Shown here one piece after another: positions 32,364 to 43,383 of a stretch of 64,000 bases of DNA (the stretch's first letter is position 1; each line of letters begins with the position of its first letter). The stretch is from Exophiala sp. HKRS030 (Eukaryota > Ascomycota > Eurotiomycetes > Chaetothyriales > Herpotrichiellaceae), in assembly GCA_023897205.1 (NCBI GenBank), contig JAHWDD010000003.1, positions 6,327,665-6,391,664 on the forward strand, in the 5' to 3' direction. The notes under the pieces are model-generated. The model saw only the letters and a list, made by a program, of their open reading frames with translations. It did not search any database and was not told where the DNA came from. A program made the translations under genes and the position numbers.

Positions 32364-34837
32364 ACAGCCAGGGTTTCATGCACACCAATACAGTCGAAGC
32401 ATTACCTGTGCCTTCCAGTACGGTGGAATAGTCACGGTCAACATTACACGAATTTTGATTCTACGACATTGCGAGTTTTGGGTTCACGGTTACCAGAAAA
32501 AGTTTGGGAGCATTCGAATTGATATTTCAGCATCAGCGTTGCATGCAAGAGCCGTGAAACGGGAACAAATTTTGTTGGTTGCTATTCTTTCTCTCTTCGG
32601 CAAAGCATGGCATAGCATGATGAGCGATATTTGTGTTTGGGTTCTACAACGAAATGGGTTGCTTTTGGAAACATTTCTTGGCTGCATGGACACAGACACG
32701 ATCTATATGAAATGGAAAGACAAGGGGTCACATGCATGGGGAAACGAAATAATGAAAATCGAAACGGACATTATGAGTATGATCATTAGGATGGAGTCTG
32801 TGTAGATGCATAAACACGGCAGATCATGTGTCGTGTGGTTTGTTATAGCGGATTATTTTTTCTCGTAATATGTAATCTTCTCGACTCTTGAATCAAGCCC
32901 AAAATCTACGAGTCTGTAGTTTTATTTTCCAAAGTGATTAGACAGAATCGTTTTCTCCCTTTGTCTATCAAGTGTGAATGGTTGGTCACTCATTCACTTC
33001 CGTATGGACACTGGAGTCTGGTATCGAAAGGATTTCACATTTCAGTATAGATATCTTATATGGGTACATCTGTGGTGGACATGCAATTTCCCCAGGTGTA
33101 ATATAATAAGACATGATATATATATACACAACACTCTGTCCGTGGCGAATACTCCTCCGTACCGGGTGACTGGGTCGGACAAATACTGAAAGGGTTCATG
33201 GGGGTTGTTTGTGTTCCAAGGCCATGTGCAATGTTCCATGATGATACCAGTTACACAATGTGTTTTGCTGAGACGGAGTATGCGCGCGCAACATATACAG
33301 ACTTTGAAAGTTCATCCCCCTTCCCCCCCGTGGTACCATCACATTCGACATTGGAGCATCCTCCGGCTCCTTACCGAATATCAATTCACATCACTCCCGG
33401 AAACTCTCTCGAGATGATGAATTGGTTTTGTTGCAATGTCTCTCGACGGGTTGAGCTCTCCTTACCGAGTATCTCGTGCCTTGAAGAATGGCCCCTGAGT
33501 CTCATTCCTCGTCACGAGAGGAGTGATTCATTCTCCCGGCGGCGAGTCGTCATCGAGAGTGAAGAGCTCACAAGTTCTTTCGGGTCATCCCAGCAGCTGT
33601 CACATCTTTGAGATTGAAATTTGCCCTTTGGGTGTGTGTCTCTCTCCCCCCCCCTCCCACAGTCTTCGTGAACTTAGTCTCGAGCTTTGCTTACAGCGCT
33701 CCAGCTCCCAGGTTTTTTTTTGGCGCGGGAGAGGGTCCACCTCGAAATATGATACAGGATAAACTTGGTGAATCACGTCCTCCGCTTTCTGGGACCAGCG
33801 ATATTCGGAAAGAGACGGGCAAGGTGATGGTTGATTGGAGATTTGTCCTTCTTGGGTCCTTTCTGTAGTCGGCATGTAATTAGCATTCGGATAGAGTGAA
33901 CTCGTGGGTTGTTTTGGCAAAGCTGAGGACACGGGGTGGAAAACGTACCGGCGCATCTACACAGTCCCGTAGAGCCTTTTCAAGGTGTCCACAGTCTCCA
34001 GAGGCAGCTCCGGCGGCCCAGCAGTCTATCAGAGGAACTTGTTAGCAAAGATATCTCAATGTCCTTGGCCTTTGTTTCTTTTCTCATGCGTCGTGGTCAA
34101 AGTGAACATAGTTCGCCCGACGAACCTCCCCGACTCAGATCACATCAATTGTCCGCACACTTTGATACAATGCATCTCCGGTATAACCACTGGATGTAAG
34201 GGGGTTTCGTGTCTGCGTCTCGGGGGAGATGTGTGAACGTACTCAACATGGCGCTCATGGGTCCTAAGCACGGATTCGGCTCTGCCTTGTCCGGGTGTCT
34301 GATCTTTATCCGGGACACCGTTTGTAGTCTGATTGGGTTTATGGCGGTGGATGAGCCTTTGGGAGGCATGGTGAAGAAGCTGAGGGGAGAACCGAGAGTT
34401 TAGAACCGAAGACTCGCTGTGGGAGAGCTCGTAGCAGTGCGATCGCGACCCGGGAATATTGTCGTTGATACCGAAGCGGGTGCCTGCACTGCAGAGGTAA
34501 GGCAGTGTTGGCGTGAACTATCCACCTGATCGGATCAAGGGGAAGAGACAAGGAGGGAATATAGTTGTTGATTGACTCTCATGTTGGGTTGTTTAAATGC
34601 TCCATCGAGTCCACCTTGTAAGTAAAATTCGCAGTCACGTGGAAGCACTTTACCTTCAGTTCCTACTGGGCATGATTGGACGGAGTTTGCGGAGAAAGCG
34701 AGCTGTGAACTGCGGCGAAACAGAAGCATTGCCATACGAACATCCAGAGATAGTACTACATGTATGCTCACTATGCTCTTCCATTCTTAATTGTCCTTGT
34801 CTGATTTCTATTTCCCTTTTGTCTGTCGCGGTTAAAA
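32364..34837. other. 2.5 kb intergenic, no gene seen
   Basis: No convincing coding sequence on either strand. It contains a TA-rich stretch near 33115-33125, a run of nine C at about 33644 and of eight T at about 33714. It may hold long UTRs or a non-coding transcript. Confidence 0.5.
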
Positions 34838-36751
34838 ATGAGCAAGCCCAGTTCTCAATTCTGGACTTGCTCGCGTTGCCTTCTACAAGCGCAACGATTG
34901 AGGGGAGTCGCTTTGAAAGCCCCTCGACTCGACTATAGAGCCATAATCCGTTCAGATCGTACCTTTAGTAGCACGTCTTTTGTCGCCGATGAGAAGTCCT
35001 CCGGTTCGATCGAGACACAAAATCATGTCCGGAATGAGCAAGAGAAAGGTGCCATGTCCCGGCGACTGGCAGATATGGCGGAAGAGACTATGGATACAGG
35101 AAGTAAAAGCGACCGTAAGCTGATGAAAGAGGCCGGCTTTTCAGAAGAACTCAAAGCACAACTTGAGCAAAGGATAGCGCAGACAAGCTTCAATGCTGAG
35201 AATCAGCAGGCTATAAGTCAAGTCACTATGCCGGTACGCCCATGAATACTTCCAGTAATGGTGGCAAGCTGACACTTGCAATAGACTTCTGCTGGAAAAG
35301 GCACTCGTGACATGGCTGCCGCAGAGCCCTGGACAGGGTCAGAAAACCTCCACGATGCTGCATTACGCATGCTCGATGACTCCCACAAGAGACTACGGAC
35401 ACCGAATCGACTGCCTTCTCTCGGTGTAAAAGTCAACCTTCGCCCTGCACCCAAACCGAAAGTATCCGCGGCGGATCGGCTAGCCAATGCACGAGATAGG
35501 ACCTCCCGTTATTCCATCAGCCAGCAAGATGATATGTCTGAGGATGAGAGGGAGAAATATCGCAAAGAATTGAAGGACAGATTTTCTCCTGGCGCGAGGC
35601 CTATGCCTGCGTCGCTCCAAGGCCTCACAAGTCTGGCGAATGAGAGGATAGAAGATGCTATCGCCCGAGGCCAGTTCAAGAATATTTCCAGGGGTAAAGG
35701 TGTAAATGTGGAAAGAGATTATAATGCGAACAGTCCATTCTTGGATACAACGGAGTATTTCATGAACAAGATCATCCAGAAACAGGACATTGTTCCGCCG
35801 TGGATTGAGAAGCAACAAGAGCTGGTCAAAGCAGTGGCGACTTTTCGTGGTAGACTGAGGAATGACTGGCGCAGGCATGCTGCGAGATTGATCTCCAGTT
35901 CCGGCGGCAGTGTTGAGAGTCAGGTCCGGCGGGCAATAGCCTATGCTCTGACGGAAGAAATCGTCAATCCTAGGGTACGCAAGGTGGAAAACCTCAGCTC
36001 AATCGCTCCAGATGGCAGTTTGACCAGCGTGACAGTTGAGGAGAGGATCGCTGCCGGTGTACCAGTCGAGCCTTCCGAGTCGCCGGCAACACCAACACCA
36101 TCAGGGTCGCAAGCTGAGCAACCGCAGGAAGTGATACAGATTGAAGTTACAGAGCAGCCCGCGGAGACCGCGCCCGTCGCAGTCACCGAAGGAAGTGCCA
36201 TAGATACCGAGTCGCCTACTACACAAGGTGCCGAGGAGCCAGCAGCACCTGTACCTGATACCTCCTCTTCCTCCCCCTCCTCCTTCCCACCACCATCATC
36301 TGCTTCCCAGCAGGCACAGTCTCGACCCCTGAGACCAGCGGCATACGCTTTCCGCGATCCAGATTGGGAAAAGGCAGAATTGTCATACCACACACTAGCT
36401 GTTCAGCAGCTCAACGACCTCACGCGCTCCTATAATTTGATGGCCCCTAAGATCGCCCAGAAACCGTACTACACTCTCGACCGAGAGTTGAAGCGTTGCT
36501 TCGCAGACGTCGCCCCCACTCTCGCCGACGAGATTCTCGAGCGTAGTCGTAAACCGCTCGTCAAGATCAGCATCATGCCGCATCAAGAAGGAGGTGTGCT
36601 GGAACGATTTGGGGCCGGAGAGAGATATCATGGTCACCATGGAATAATCCGAGACGAGGTTCACGGTAAAGAGTATGGATTTCGGCAATTCTGGAGGGAT
36701 CTCTTTGGCGGCGGTGGTGACGGAAAGGAGAAAAGGCGCCAGGTTGCATGA
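34838..36751 (+). CDS. Mitochondrial DUF1992 protein (DNAJC28-like conserved domain)
   Basis: Protein of 620 residues from two exons, 34838-35233 and 35285-36751 (51-nt intron). The first 45 residues are basic and Ser/Thr rich without acids (WTCSRCLLQAQRLRGVALKAPRLDYRA, read in two halves), ending FSST, typical of a mitochondrial presequence. The DUF1992 domain lies at about residues 240-320 (SLANERIEDAIARGQFKNI, GKGVNVERDYN, EYFMNKIIQKQDIVPPWIEKQ). It is followed by a Pro/Ser/Glu-rich linker (about 390-470) and a C-terminal part, APKIAQKPYYTLDRELKRCF, shared by fungal homologues. No J domain is present, as usual for fungal forms. Function not established; a mitochondrial role is inferred. 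Confidence 0.85.
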
Positions 36752-37729
36752 ACAAGTACTATATACCGAAGAATGTTCAAGACGACAGCTGCGATCACTC
36801 TCACAACAATCACAACAACGACTAGATTCAAATCTAGATGTATATCAATATAACAACGACCTACGACCACGATGACGATGAAGAAGATTTGGAAAATGTA
36901 AAATCATTGTTTCTTGTATAGCATATCATTCACTCGTTCAGATAATCTCAAGCAGTTATTTTGCATAGTTCAAGAAGGAATAATACGCAGAGCGATGCTG
37001 CTACTCATCAAATAGTACTTAATACGTGGTTCATATATCCCACCACCGTCGTCAACCGCTCATGCGTGGGAGTATCTACCGAACACGCTGGGTATCTTAA
37101 GGTGACCCTTAGACCTTCCTTCTTCAAACATGACCATCTGAGTAACGTCGTTCATGAAAACAATCCATCATAGATGATGCAACTCTCGAAACTCCAGCTC
37201 TATCCTGACGCGAGAATAGATTTATAGAGATGGTCAATTTCTTTTATCGTATCGGACCTCTGCAACATGGGTATGAGGGGGAGGCAGTAAAGTGATAGAA
37301 CTGCCGCCGAGGCCAAGGTCTCGCTGACGAGGAAGGCTGGGGATGCCGGCGTTCGAGCGAGCGAACGGAAGGGCCAAGATTGATCGCCCTTTCAAGATGA
37401 CCAGCAGCCGGCCGTCTTGCGAGAGAAGCCGTTTAGGAGGACTCCAAATCCGGTCATACCTGGGCGGCCTCAAAACCCACAAACAACACAGACAATACTC
37501 CCCTGATACCCATGACGCCACCTTGGAAGTTGTTGGTGGTCATGACATCGGCGGCCTCCTGTGGCCTTTCTCGGTCGGGTGTCATCGTTTGGTGCCCGCC
37601 TGGTTCGAGTAGGCTGTTGAACACCTCTCGGAGGGAAGATGTTGGATGGTCCGATCATGGCCATGATGATTTATATTTTGGGTCGGTCAATCGGGCGAGT
37701 GAAAGGTGTCATATCCCCTGACCAGACTA
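36752..37729. other. Convergent intergenic region with a small palindrome
   Basis: 3' regions of the DUF1992 gene and of the small membrane protein gene. CTAGATT-CA-AATCTAG at 36822-36837 is a perfect 7-bp inverted repeat about 70 bp past the stop, possibly a 3' end structure. No gene seen. Confidence 0.5.
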
Positions 37730-38143
37730 CTACACACCCGAGTGGTCCGGTCCTGACCCCGGCTGCGGTTCCGGTTCACATTTGGAATCGCAGGTCTGTT
37801 GTATTGTACCGTATCCGCGGTACTCGAGGCCGTTGAACTTGAAGAAGGCGTCGACGCGCGCTCGCTCCAGAGCCCGTTCGGCGTCGTCCTCGCCGTCACC
37901 TTCGAAGCTGAAGCGGCGCGAACGAGTGTGGCGGTACAGTGGGATAATGGTCACATGTAGAAAGGCCAGAGAAAAGACGACCGCAAAAATGACCACGAGC
38001 ATGACGAACGAGGCCATCACGACAGGACTGCGGCGTGTCTCGGCAGAGACGGCTGCCGAGCTGACATGGCGAGGGAGGTCGGAGACGGCGGCGAGGGGGT
38101 TGCATGGGTTGACGTGCTGCATGGTGGTGTGGGAGAGTGCCAT
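37730..38143 (-). CDS. Small single-pass membrane protein, uncharacterised
   Basis: Single-exon frame of 137 residues from ATG at 38143. A hydrophobic segment at about residues 43-68 (VMASFVMLVVIFAVVFSLAF) makes one membrane span, followed by a basic stretch (YRHTRSRRFSF) that suggests the C-terminus is cytosolic, then an acidic helix (EGDGEDDAERALERARV) and FFKFNGLEYRGYG near the end. I do not recognise the family. The well-formed span and orientation signals argue for a real gene; lack of a known relative and short length argue for caution. A TATATGCAT element lies about 255 bp upstream. Confidence 0.5.
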   Translation of the reverse strand: MALSHTTMQHVNPCNPLAAVSDLPRHVSSAAVSAETRRSPVVMASFVMLVVIFAVVFSLAFLHVTIIPLYRHTRSRRFSFEGDGEDDAERALERARVDAFFKFNGLEYRGYGTIQQTCDSKCEPEPQPGSGPDHSGV

Positions 38144-38684
38144 GTTGACTTTCTCTGCGTGTTTGATGCGAAGAAAGAGGTGGTCGACGAGAACGCAACG
38201 AGAGTATTCTTGTGCTTGGTCTGGATGTCGTTTGGAGCCAAAGTCAAGGTTGAGGTTGGTTGGCCAGACGATTGCAATGTGCAGTGGAAGTGGTGTTGTA
38301 AAAGTAAGGCGGGCAAAGAGACCAAGATGGCGGTGTGACGGGCGAAGAGGTGATTGATAGATTCAGGGACAAACTGAGACTGCGCGAGGTTTGCTGATTT
38401 ATATGCATGAAATCAAGAGGATCTGATGAATGGGTTTGGGGGTTGGTGGAGCGAAAAAAGAACAGAAAGCCCGTATGAAGACCCTCGTACCATCATATCG
38501 AATTCAACGTGGAGAAGAGATCTCAGGCAGTCAAGTTTTGACGTTGAAGTATTTGTGGAACAGATATCTGATCTTGTTGATCAAAACTGTACTGTCAAAA
38601 GTCAACTAAGATCTACTTCAGAGCCTGCGAGGATGAAAGTGTCATCAAAACAAGATCCATATGGATCAACTTGTTGTTGTGCGC
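38144..38684. other. Intergenic, no gene seen
   Basis: Promoter of the small membrane protein gene and 3' region of the 470-residue gene, both on the minus strand. Confidence 0.5.
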
Positions 38685-40097
38685 TCACCATGACTGGCTG
38701 GTCCTTCTCCGTTGCAGTACCTGTCCATCTGGTATTGCAAGAGAGTTCAGTATATCTGGATCCTGCTTGAACTCGGCGCTGTTGATCACATCTTGCGCCT
38801 TTGTCATATTTCTTTCGATGACAATCCCAGGAATTGCCCCGTTGTTCATCCTTTCGTCCTCAAACCCTACGCTGCCGTTCCCACTCTCGAGCACTCTGGC
38901 GAGATACCTCATCAGGCTTGTCAAGGCCTTCTGTTTGCCGTCCTGGTCGGATCCTTTCGTATTTTCAAGCGTTGTCGAAATGATCGCGGGCATGTAATAT
39001 GGTAGCACCGCAGTTTCATTGTCTTTCCCATCGATGTTGAGACCTCGAATGAGCTGGTCTCTGCTCCCCGAATCCAGCCCTTCAAAGGATCTCGAGAAGA
39101 GTTCAGCTTGTTCCTTGTCGGCCGTACGTCCCATCGCGAGCAGCCGTAGAAGAGCTCGGTCCTTTTCATCGCTCACACTCAACCTACGAAATCCCTTCAG
39201 AGAAAGCATATTGCCACGCTTTGTCAAAACCTTGTCGTAGCCTTGTCTGAGACTAGCCTTGCCAGCTATGATCTCCAAGGACACTTCGTGAACGGTTTTA
39301 AACGCCTGAAAGACGGGTTCGATCAGGTTTTTTGCACCAGACGAGTCAATGTGTCCAGCTGCGCCTGCGACATCAAGCACTTGTTCCATAAATTTGAGCT
39401 CAAAAGCATGTTCATGGCCCCTCATGGTCAGGAGGCCCTCCAAATTTACCGGAACACTCTCAGCCTGGGCTAGTTGACCTGCATTCAGCTCCGAGCCAAG
39501 CTCGAGTCCCAGCATAACATCCTCTCGTCTCTCAGGAGATAGATAAGATAAACATGGCACCATGCCAGCCTTTGCTGCTTCGAGTAAAATGGCGTCGTGG
39601 TTTTGGTCAGGTAAGCGCTGGTTGTTGACAAAATAAAAATCCTCCTCCAAATTGCGATCTTTTCCCAGGTCGTTGATTATCATGGATAAAATTAAAGTGA
39701 ACAAGTCCTCCTCGGACTTGAGGCCATTCAAGAATAATTGGCAAAGCCATTCGAAAGACTCCTCAGTCAGGCGGTATTCTGGCGATTGTCCACGAGTAAA
39801 ACGTTGATAGTCCTTGTTGTGAATCCATCTCAGGGCGAGAACGCCGACTAATGTTCGATTGATCTCGTCGTAATTTTTGCCATACAGTATCTGTGACGGA
39901 CTCGGATCTTCCGAAGTGCCGTTTGCATACCGTTGCTGGTCGGTGCCTTCCACGGCCTTTGCACACTTTAGGCGCTCTAGTTCCGGTTCGAAGGCTTCTC
40001 GTATCTGAATCAAGACTGTGGCCTCGTCCAACTCAAAGAACTCTCCAAGATCTATGGTGTCTTGAAGAGAGCACCGAGGCTGGGATTTGGCCATCAT
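38685..40097 (-). CDS. Uncharacterised fungal protein, helical (DUF6829-like)
   Basis: Single exon, 470 residues, starting MMAKSQPRCSLQDTIDL. It is mostly predicted helical with no signal peptide or membrane span. The stretch LFTLILSMIINDLGKDRNL resembles the HDLGK core of HD-domain phosphohydrolases, but with Asn in place of the metal-binding His, and later EHAFELKFMEQVLDVAGAAGHID gives spaced His residues. I think it matches a fungal family of unknown function (DUF6829), from memory only. C-terminal part: a polar region and VIERNMTKAQDVINS. It could be a degenerate HD-like enzyme or an unrelated helical fold. A clean 1.4-kb frame makes the gene itself likely. Confidence 0.72.
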   Translation of the reverse strand: MMAKSQPRCSLQDTIDLGEFFELDEATVLIQIREAFEPELERLKCAKAVEGTDQQRYANGTSEDPSPSQILYGKNYDEINRTLVGVLALRWIHNKDYQRFTRGQSPEYRLTEESFEWLCQLFLNGLKSEEDLFTLILSMIINDLGKDRNLEEDFYFVNNQRLPDQNHDAILLEAAKAGMVPCLSYLSPERREDVMLGLELGSELNAGQLAQAESVPVNLEGLLTMRGHEHAFELKFMEQVLDVAGAAGHIDSSGAKNLIEPVFQAFKTVHEVSLEIIAGKASLRQGYDKVLTKRGNMLSLKGFRRLSVSDEKDRALLRLLAMGRTADKEQAELFSRSFEGLDSGSRDQLIRGLNIDGKDNETAVLPYYMPAIISTTLENTKGSDQDGKQKALTSLMRYLARVLESGNGSVGFEDERMNNGAIPGIVIERNMTKAQDVINSAEFKQDPDILNSLAIPDGQVLQRRRTSQSW

Positions 40098-41436
40098 CGA
40101 GAAGCTTGGTCAGTTGTCATAGTGCACAAATTTCCTTCTGTCGCAAACCAACCCTGCAATTGTTGGCATCATCAACGAGAGAGAGCTTCGTTCGCAGAGG
40201 TGATGAGGACCGTTTGTCACGAAGGAACAGTCATTTGCACGTTCTTGTTCGCCTTGAGTGGTCTTTGCCGGCCTTAGACGAGAGATCTTTTGGATCGAGG
40301 CTGTGCTTAATTTAAAGCGATTGGCCACGATCGGCCTTTCAAATCGAGAACAGGAATACCTCGTGGCCGAAAAGTCGGCCACTTTTCCTTCTCACGTGGG
40401 TGTCAATGATCGTCGGAGGGCGAAAGGTCCAATAGAAGGGGGCAGTGTGAGGCGTACTCGTAGCTTGTCAGGGTTCAACCTGTATCTGGGCGAAGCAAGT
40501 TGAAGTCTCACCAGTTGCGACCGGCATCGCCCCCTTTCTCTGATTGGCCAGTGGCCTATTAGGATATTCTGCTGCTCCAACGTCGCTTGTCTTTAGCTGC
40601 ATCAACTTCAATTGCTCTTCTATTGCATCTGCCGACATCCGACCTCATCTCTGACTCATGTTATGCGTCTCCTCTATCCTTATGCTCTCACTGCGAAAGA
40701 CTGCTCCCACGATCTCATGCCGAGTACTCGTTGATCCCCGGACGCCTCGATTGTGGTGGCACACATATGTCTGGGATTATTGAGCTAGACTACTTTGAAG
40801 AGCGAGGATCTCGTAGTATCAATATGGATAATACGCTCTGAGGCGAGGGACATATCAAACACCAGACATGTGAGAAGTGGAATTGCAGAGCGCAGCTGTC
40901 TGCCAACAGGATACTGCACTGGTTGTGACGCGCACTCTGGGACGACTTGGTGACGAGCGCTGAAGGCAGAACGAGGACAACGCGGGAATATCCTTCTAAA
41001 CTGGGTATTGCTCATAAATTCTTCTAGCGTTGGGTCTTGACCTTGAGGTCAAGTTGTTGAAAATCCCTCCTATGCTACTAATGATATCCTTTTCACTCCA
41101 ATTCTTCATACTATCAATTCACTTGTTAAGCAGGGGTTTCGCGTGGTCCACATGGATCGCTTGGTATTGTCTGTGAATGGGATCAAAGTGAGGTGAATGC
41201 CAGTGAATGTAAGTGAATGGGCTCTATGAGGCGGGTGTAATGCGAACACCTTGGCGCAATACATGCTGCACTCACACTCCGCGTTGTGGGATCTCCATCT
41301 GCGACTCTCTGCTATCAGAATTACCACCACAGTCGCGAAGACTTCTTCTATCTCGTTTGTTGCTCCCCAATTAGATTCCATTGTTGTATTACCATCTTTC
41401 TCGGCCAATCACAACAGTTAGAGTCTCGGCGAGATC
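40098..41436. other. Divergent intergenic region, no gene seen
   Basis: Upstream region for the 470-residue gene (left) and the putative DNA-binding gene (right). Between about 41171 and 41220 the motif GTGAATG recurs four times at irregular spacing. No convincing gene. Confidence 0.5.
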
Positions 41437-42702
41437 ATGAGTTCACACGATGGTGATGGACGAAGCCTTCGTCCCAATCCATACATGGCTTTTGTGAAAA
41501 AATCTGCTGGAAGACAACAAGCTCGCCGACCATTTACTCGAAATCTCACTAATGAGATCAACCCATACAACCCGGTCCCTGGTCAAGACACTTATCCAAC
41601 ATCCAGTGTTCTACCACGCGATCGAGGTCTCGGTTTCGACAGCTTCAACAGGATGGATCTTCCAGCACATCAACCTGAGACTGAGAATGAGTCTGCCGCT
41701 GCTAGCTCGAGCCGTCGCGATGGGAATGACGTCTACATCTGGGATTCTGACGACCTACCGAGCGATCTTCGTCCTGGAAGTGATAGTGATGAAGTACCGG
41801 TCCGTTCAAAGAAGAGAAAGCGGTCTAGAAAGTCCTCCAAGGGTAAAGGCAAGGCCTACGCTGACAGGTTAGTGCTCTTTTCTTCGCTCCTTTACCTCTT
41901 CTGGTCAATCCCGCTTTTGCATATTTACATAATAAGCGTCCCCTCCGCTAACTTGTAATTTCAATCTCAGCACAAACTCTCCAAGCGACTCTGAGTCGGA
42001 AGCTGAACACTACAAATCCAAGCGAGTTCAAATGACGCCACTACCAGCCACTCTTAAAGATGCCACATTGGGTGACCGCATGCTATGGTTCTGGAAACTG
42101 GAAGGAAAGAGCTGGGCTGCAATTCGCAGAGAATACGAGAGAATCACCAAGAAGACATACCGGGAAAGCACTCTGAGCGTGCGATTTCACCTCATGAAGC
42201 GAAGCTTTGCAAACAATGGCGCCTTGGAGGTAAACATTCTCCCCAGTTTCCCATGCACCTTCTCGTAACACTTTCTCAGTTGCCTGACGAGTACTACCAA
42301 CAAAACCCTGAAGAAAGTTACCTCAAGAACATCTCTAACCGGGCAAAACAGTATGTCGAGTATTGTGAAGTCATGATGGAGGCCGACAAAGAGATCGCCC
42401 CCAAACGTTTCGAGGTCGCCGCTCGCATCTTTGAGTCTCGAGGAAAGAAGATGACTCCAGCAGCCATCAAGAGAAAGTTTGCAAACATGAGGGCAATGGG
42501 CATGGATGTCCACCCTTCCGAGAGACGCCGCCTGATGGCCGAGGAGCCGCCCAACCAAGGAGGCATGGCAGATCTGGTGCCGGAGGATCTGACCACCACC
42601 ATCAAGGACGCGGTTGACAGAGAGGTCACCGAAGAGGAGGTGGTAGCTGCAGGAGCTCTGGTCGAGGTAGCTGGCTTGGTGCAGTACCCAGACAGCGAGT
42701 AA
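41437..42702 (+). CDS. Putative SANT/Myb-like DNA-binding protein, uncharacterised
   Basis: Protein of 370 residues from three exons: 41437-41867, 41971-42229, 42280-42702; introns 103 nt (branch GCTAAC) and 50 nt. Residues 1-145 are disordered and end in a dense basic cluster (VRSKKRKRSRKSSKGKGKA), a likely nuclear signal. Residues about 175-230 contain LGDRMLWFWKLEGKSWAAI and YERITKKTYRESTLSVRFHLMKR, which has the tryptophan spacing and helix pattern of a Myb/SANT-like or related helix-turn-helix. A second similar block follows (AAIKRKFANMRAMG), and the tail is acidic (VPEDLTTTIKDAVDREVTEEE). DNA binding is inferred from this pattern only. Confidence 0.72.
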
Positions 42703-43383
42703 GTGTTGAAGAGAACACCATGCCCTTTACATAAAGGAGAAGAGTTGTATGATCGAAGTGGATGCAATAGGCATCAATTGTCAGTGAGATTCTTCCTGAT
42801 TGTCCCTTGCCATTTCAACTAGAAGTGTTGTGCCTAGCGGGATTCTTACTGCCTATGGTACTTGAAACATCACCTAGCGATGAACTTGACGGCAGCCCAA
42901 CACTCACGGCGTTGTGACAGGTTCAATCAAAGTAGCCGTAACGTCGTCTTCGTCCTCATTCCACAGTAGCGCGTACAAAAGTATTGTTGAAATCAGAGCC
43001 AGCACCAATGCCATGACGAGGTCAAGCAAGCATAGGTTCTGACATGGAGCATACTCCATAGATCGGCTCCAAAATAATGCAATGGGGATCGACAAAACGG
43101 CAGTGCGCTCGCTAAAGCAACTCGGGAAGACTGACGATCTACTTCGTAATGAGGCCCGAGATTTCCCTTGTTACCACCCTATGACACACCGATTTGGGGA
43201 GAACATAATTCACTCTCTCCGCATCTTGTTCCTTGCAAAGTCGAATCACATTTCATTCCTTAATCCTTGTTCTCTATATATGACTCGAAATCTCAGACTT
43301 TAAGAAAAAGGAGGAGCTTCTTCTCAGATCGCGCCGATGCGAACAGAAAGGGTTGAGTCCGCTCCTGAAATAGCAATCTCACA
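42703..43383. other. Intergenic, one small membrane-type ORF on the minus strand
   Basis: 681 bp between two plus-strand genes. A 63-codon minus-strand frame (42904-43095) encodes a hydrophobic segment and is listed separately. Confidence 0.5.
42904..43095 (-). CDS. Possible small transmembrane protein (63 residues)
   Basis: ATG at 43095 opens a 63-codon frame with one strongly hydrophobic stretch (LDLVMALVLALISTILLYAL) followed by an acidic patch (NEDEDD). The pattern resembles small single-pass proteins, but a frame this short may be chance and no family is recognised. Confidence 0.25.
   Translation of the reverse strand: MSIPIALFWSRSMEYAPCQNLCLLDLVMALVLALISTILLYALLWNEDEDDVTATLIEPVTTP

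Noticed and set aside
32200..32805. 201-codon plus-strand frame past the F-box-like gene
   Set aside because: Its first part overlaps the end of a supported gene in another frame and the rest has no protein-like pattern.
37590..37620. GGTTCGAG-containing stretch considered as a tRNA T-arm
   Set aside because: No matching acceptor stem or anticodon arm could be paired around it; no tRNA was found elsewhere either.
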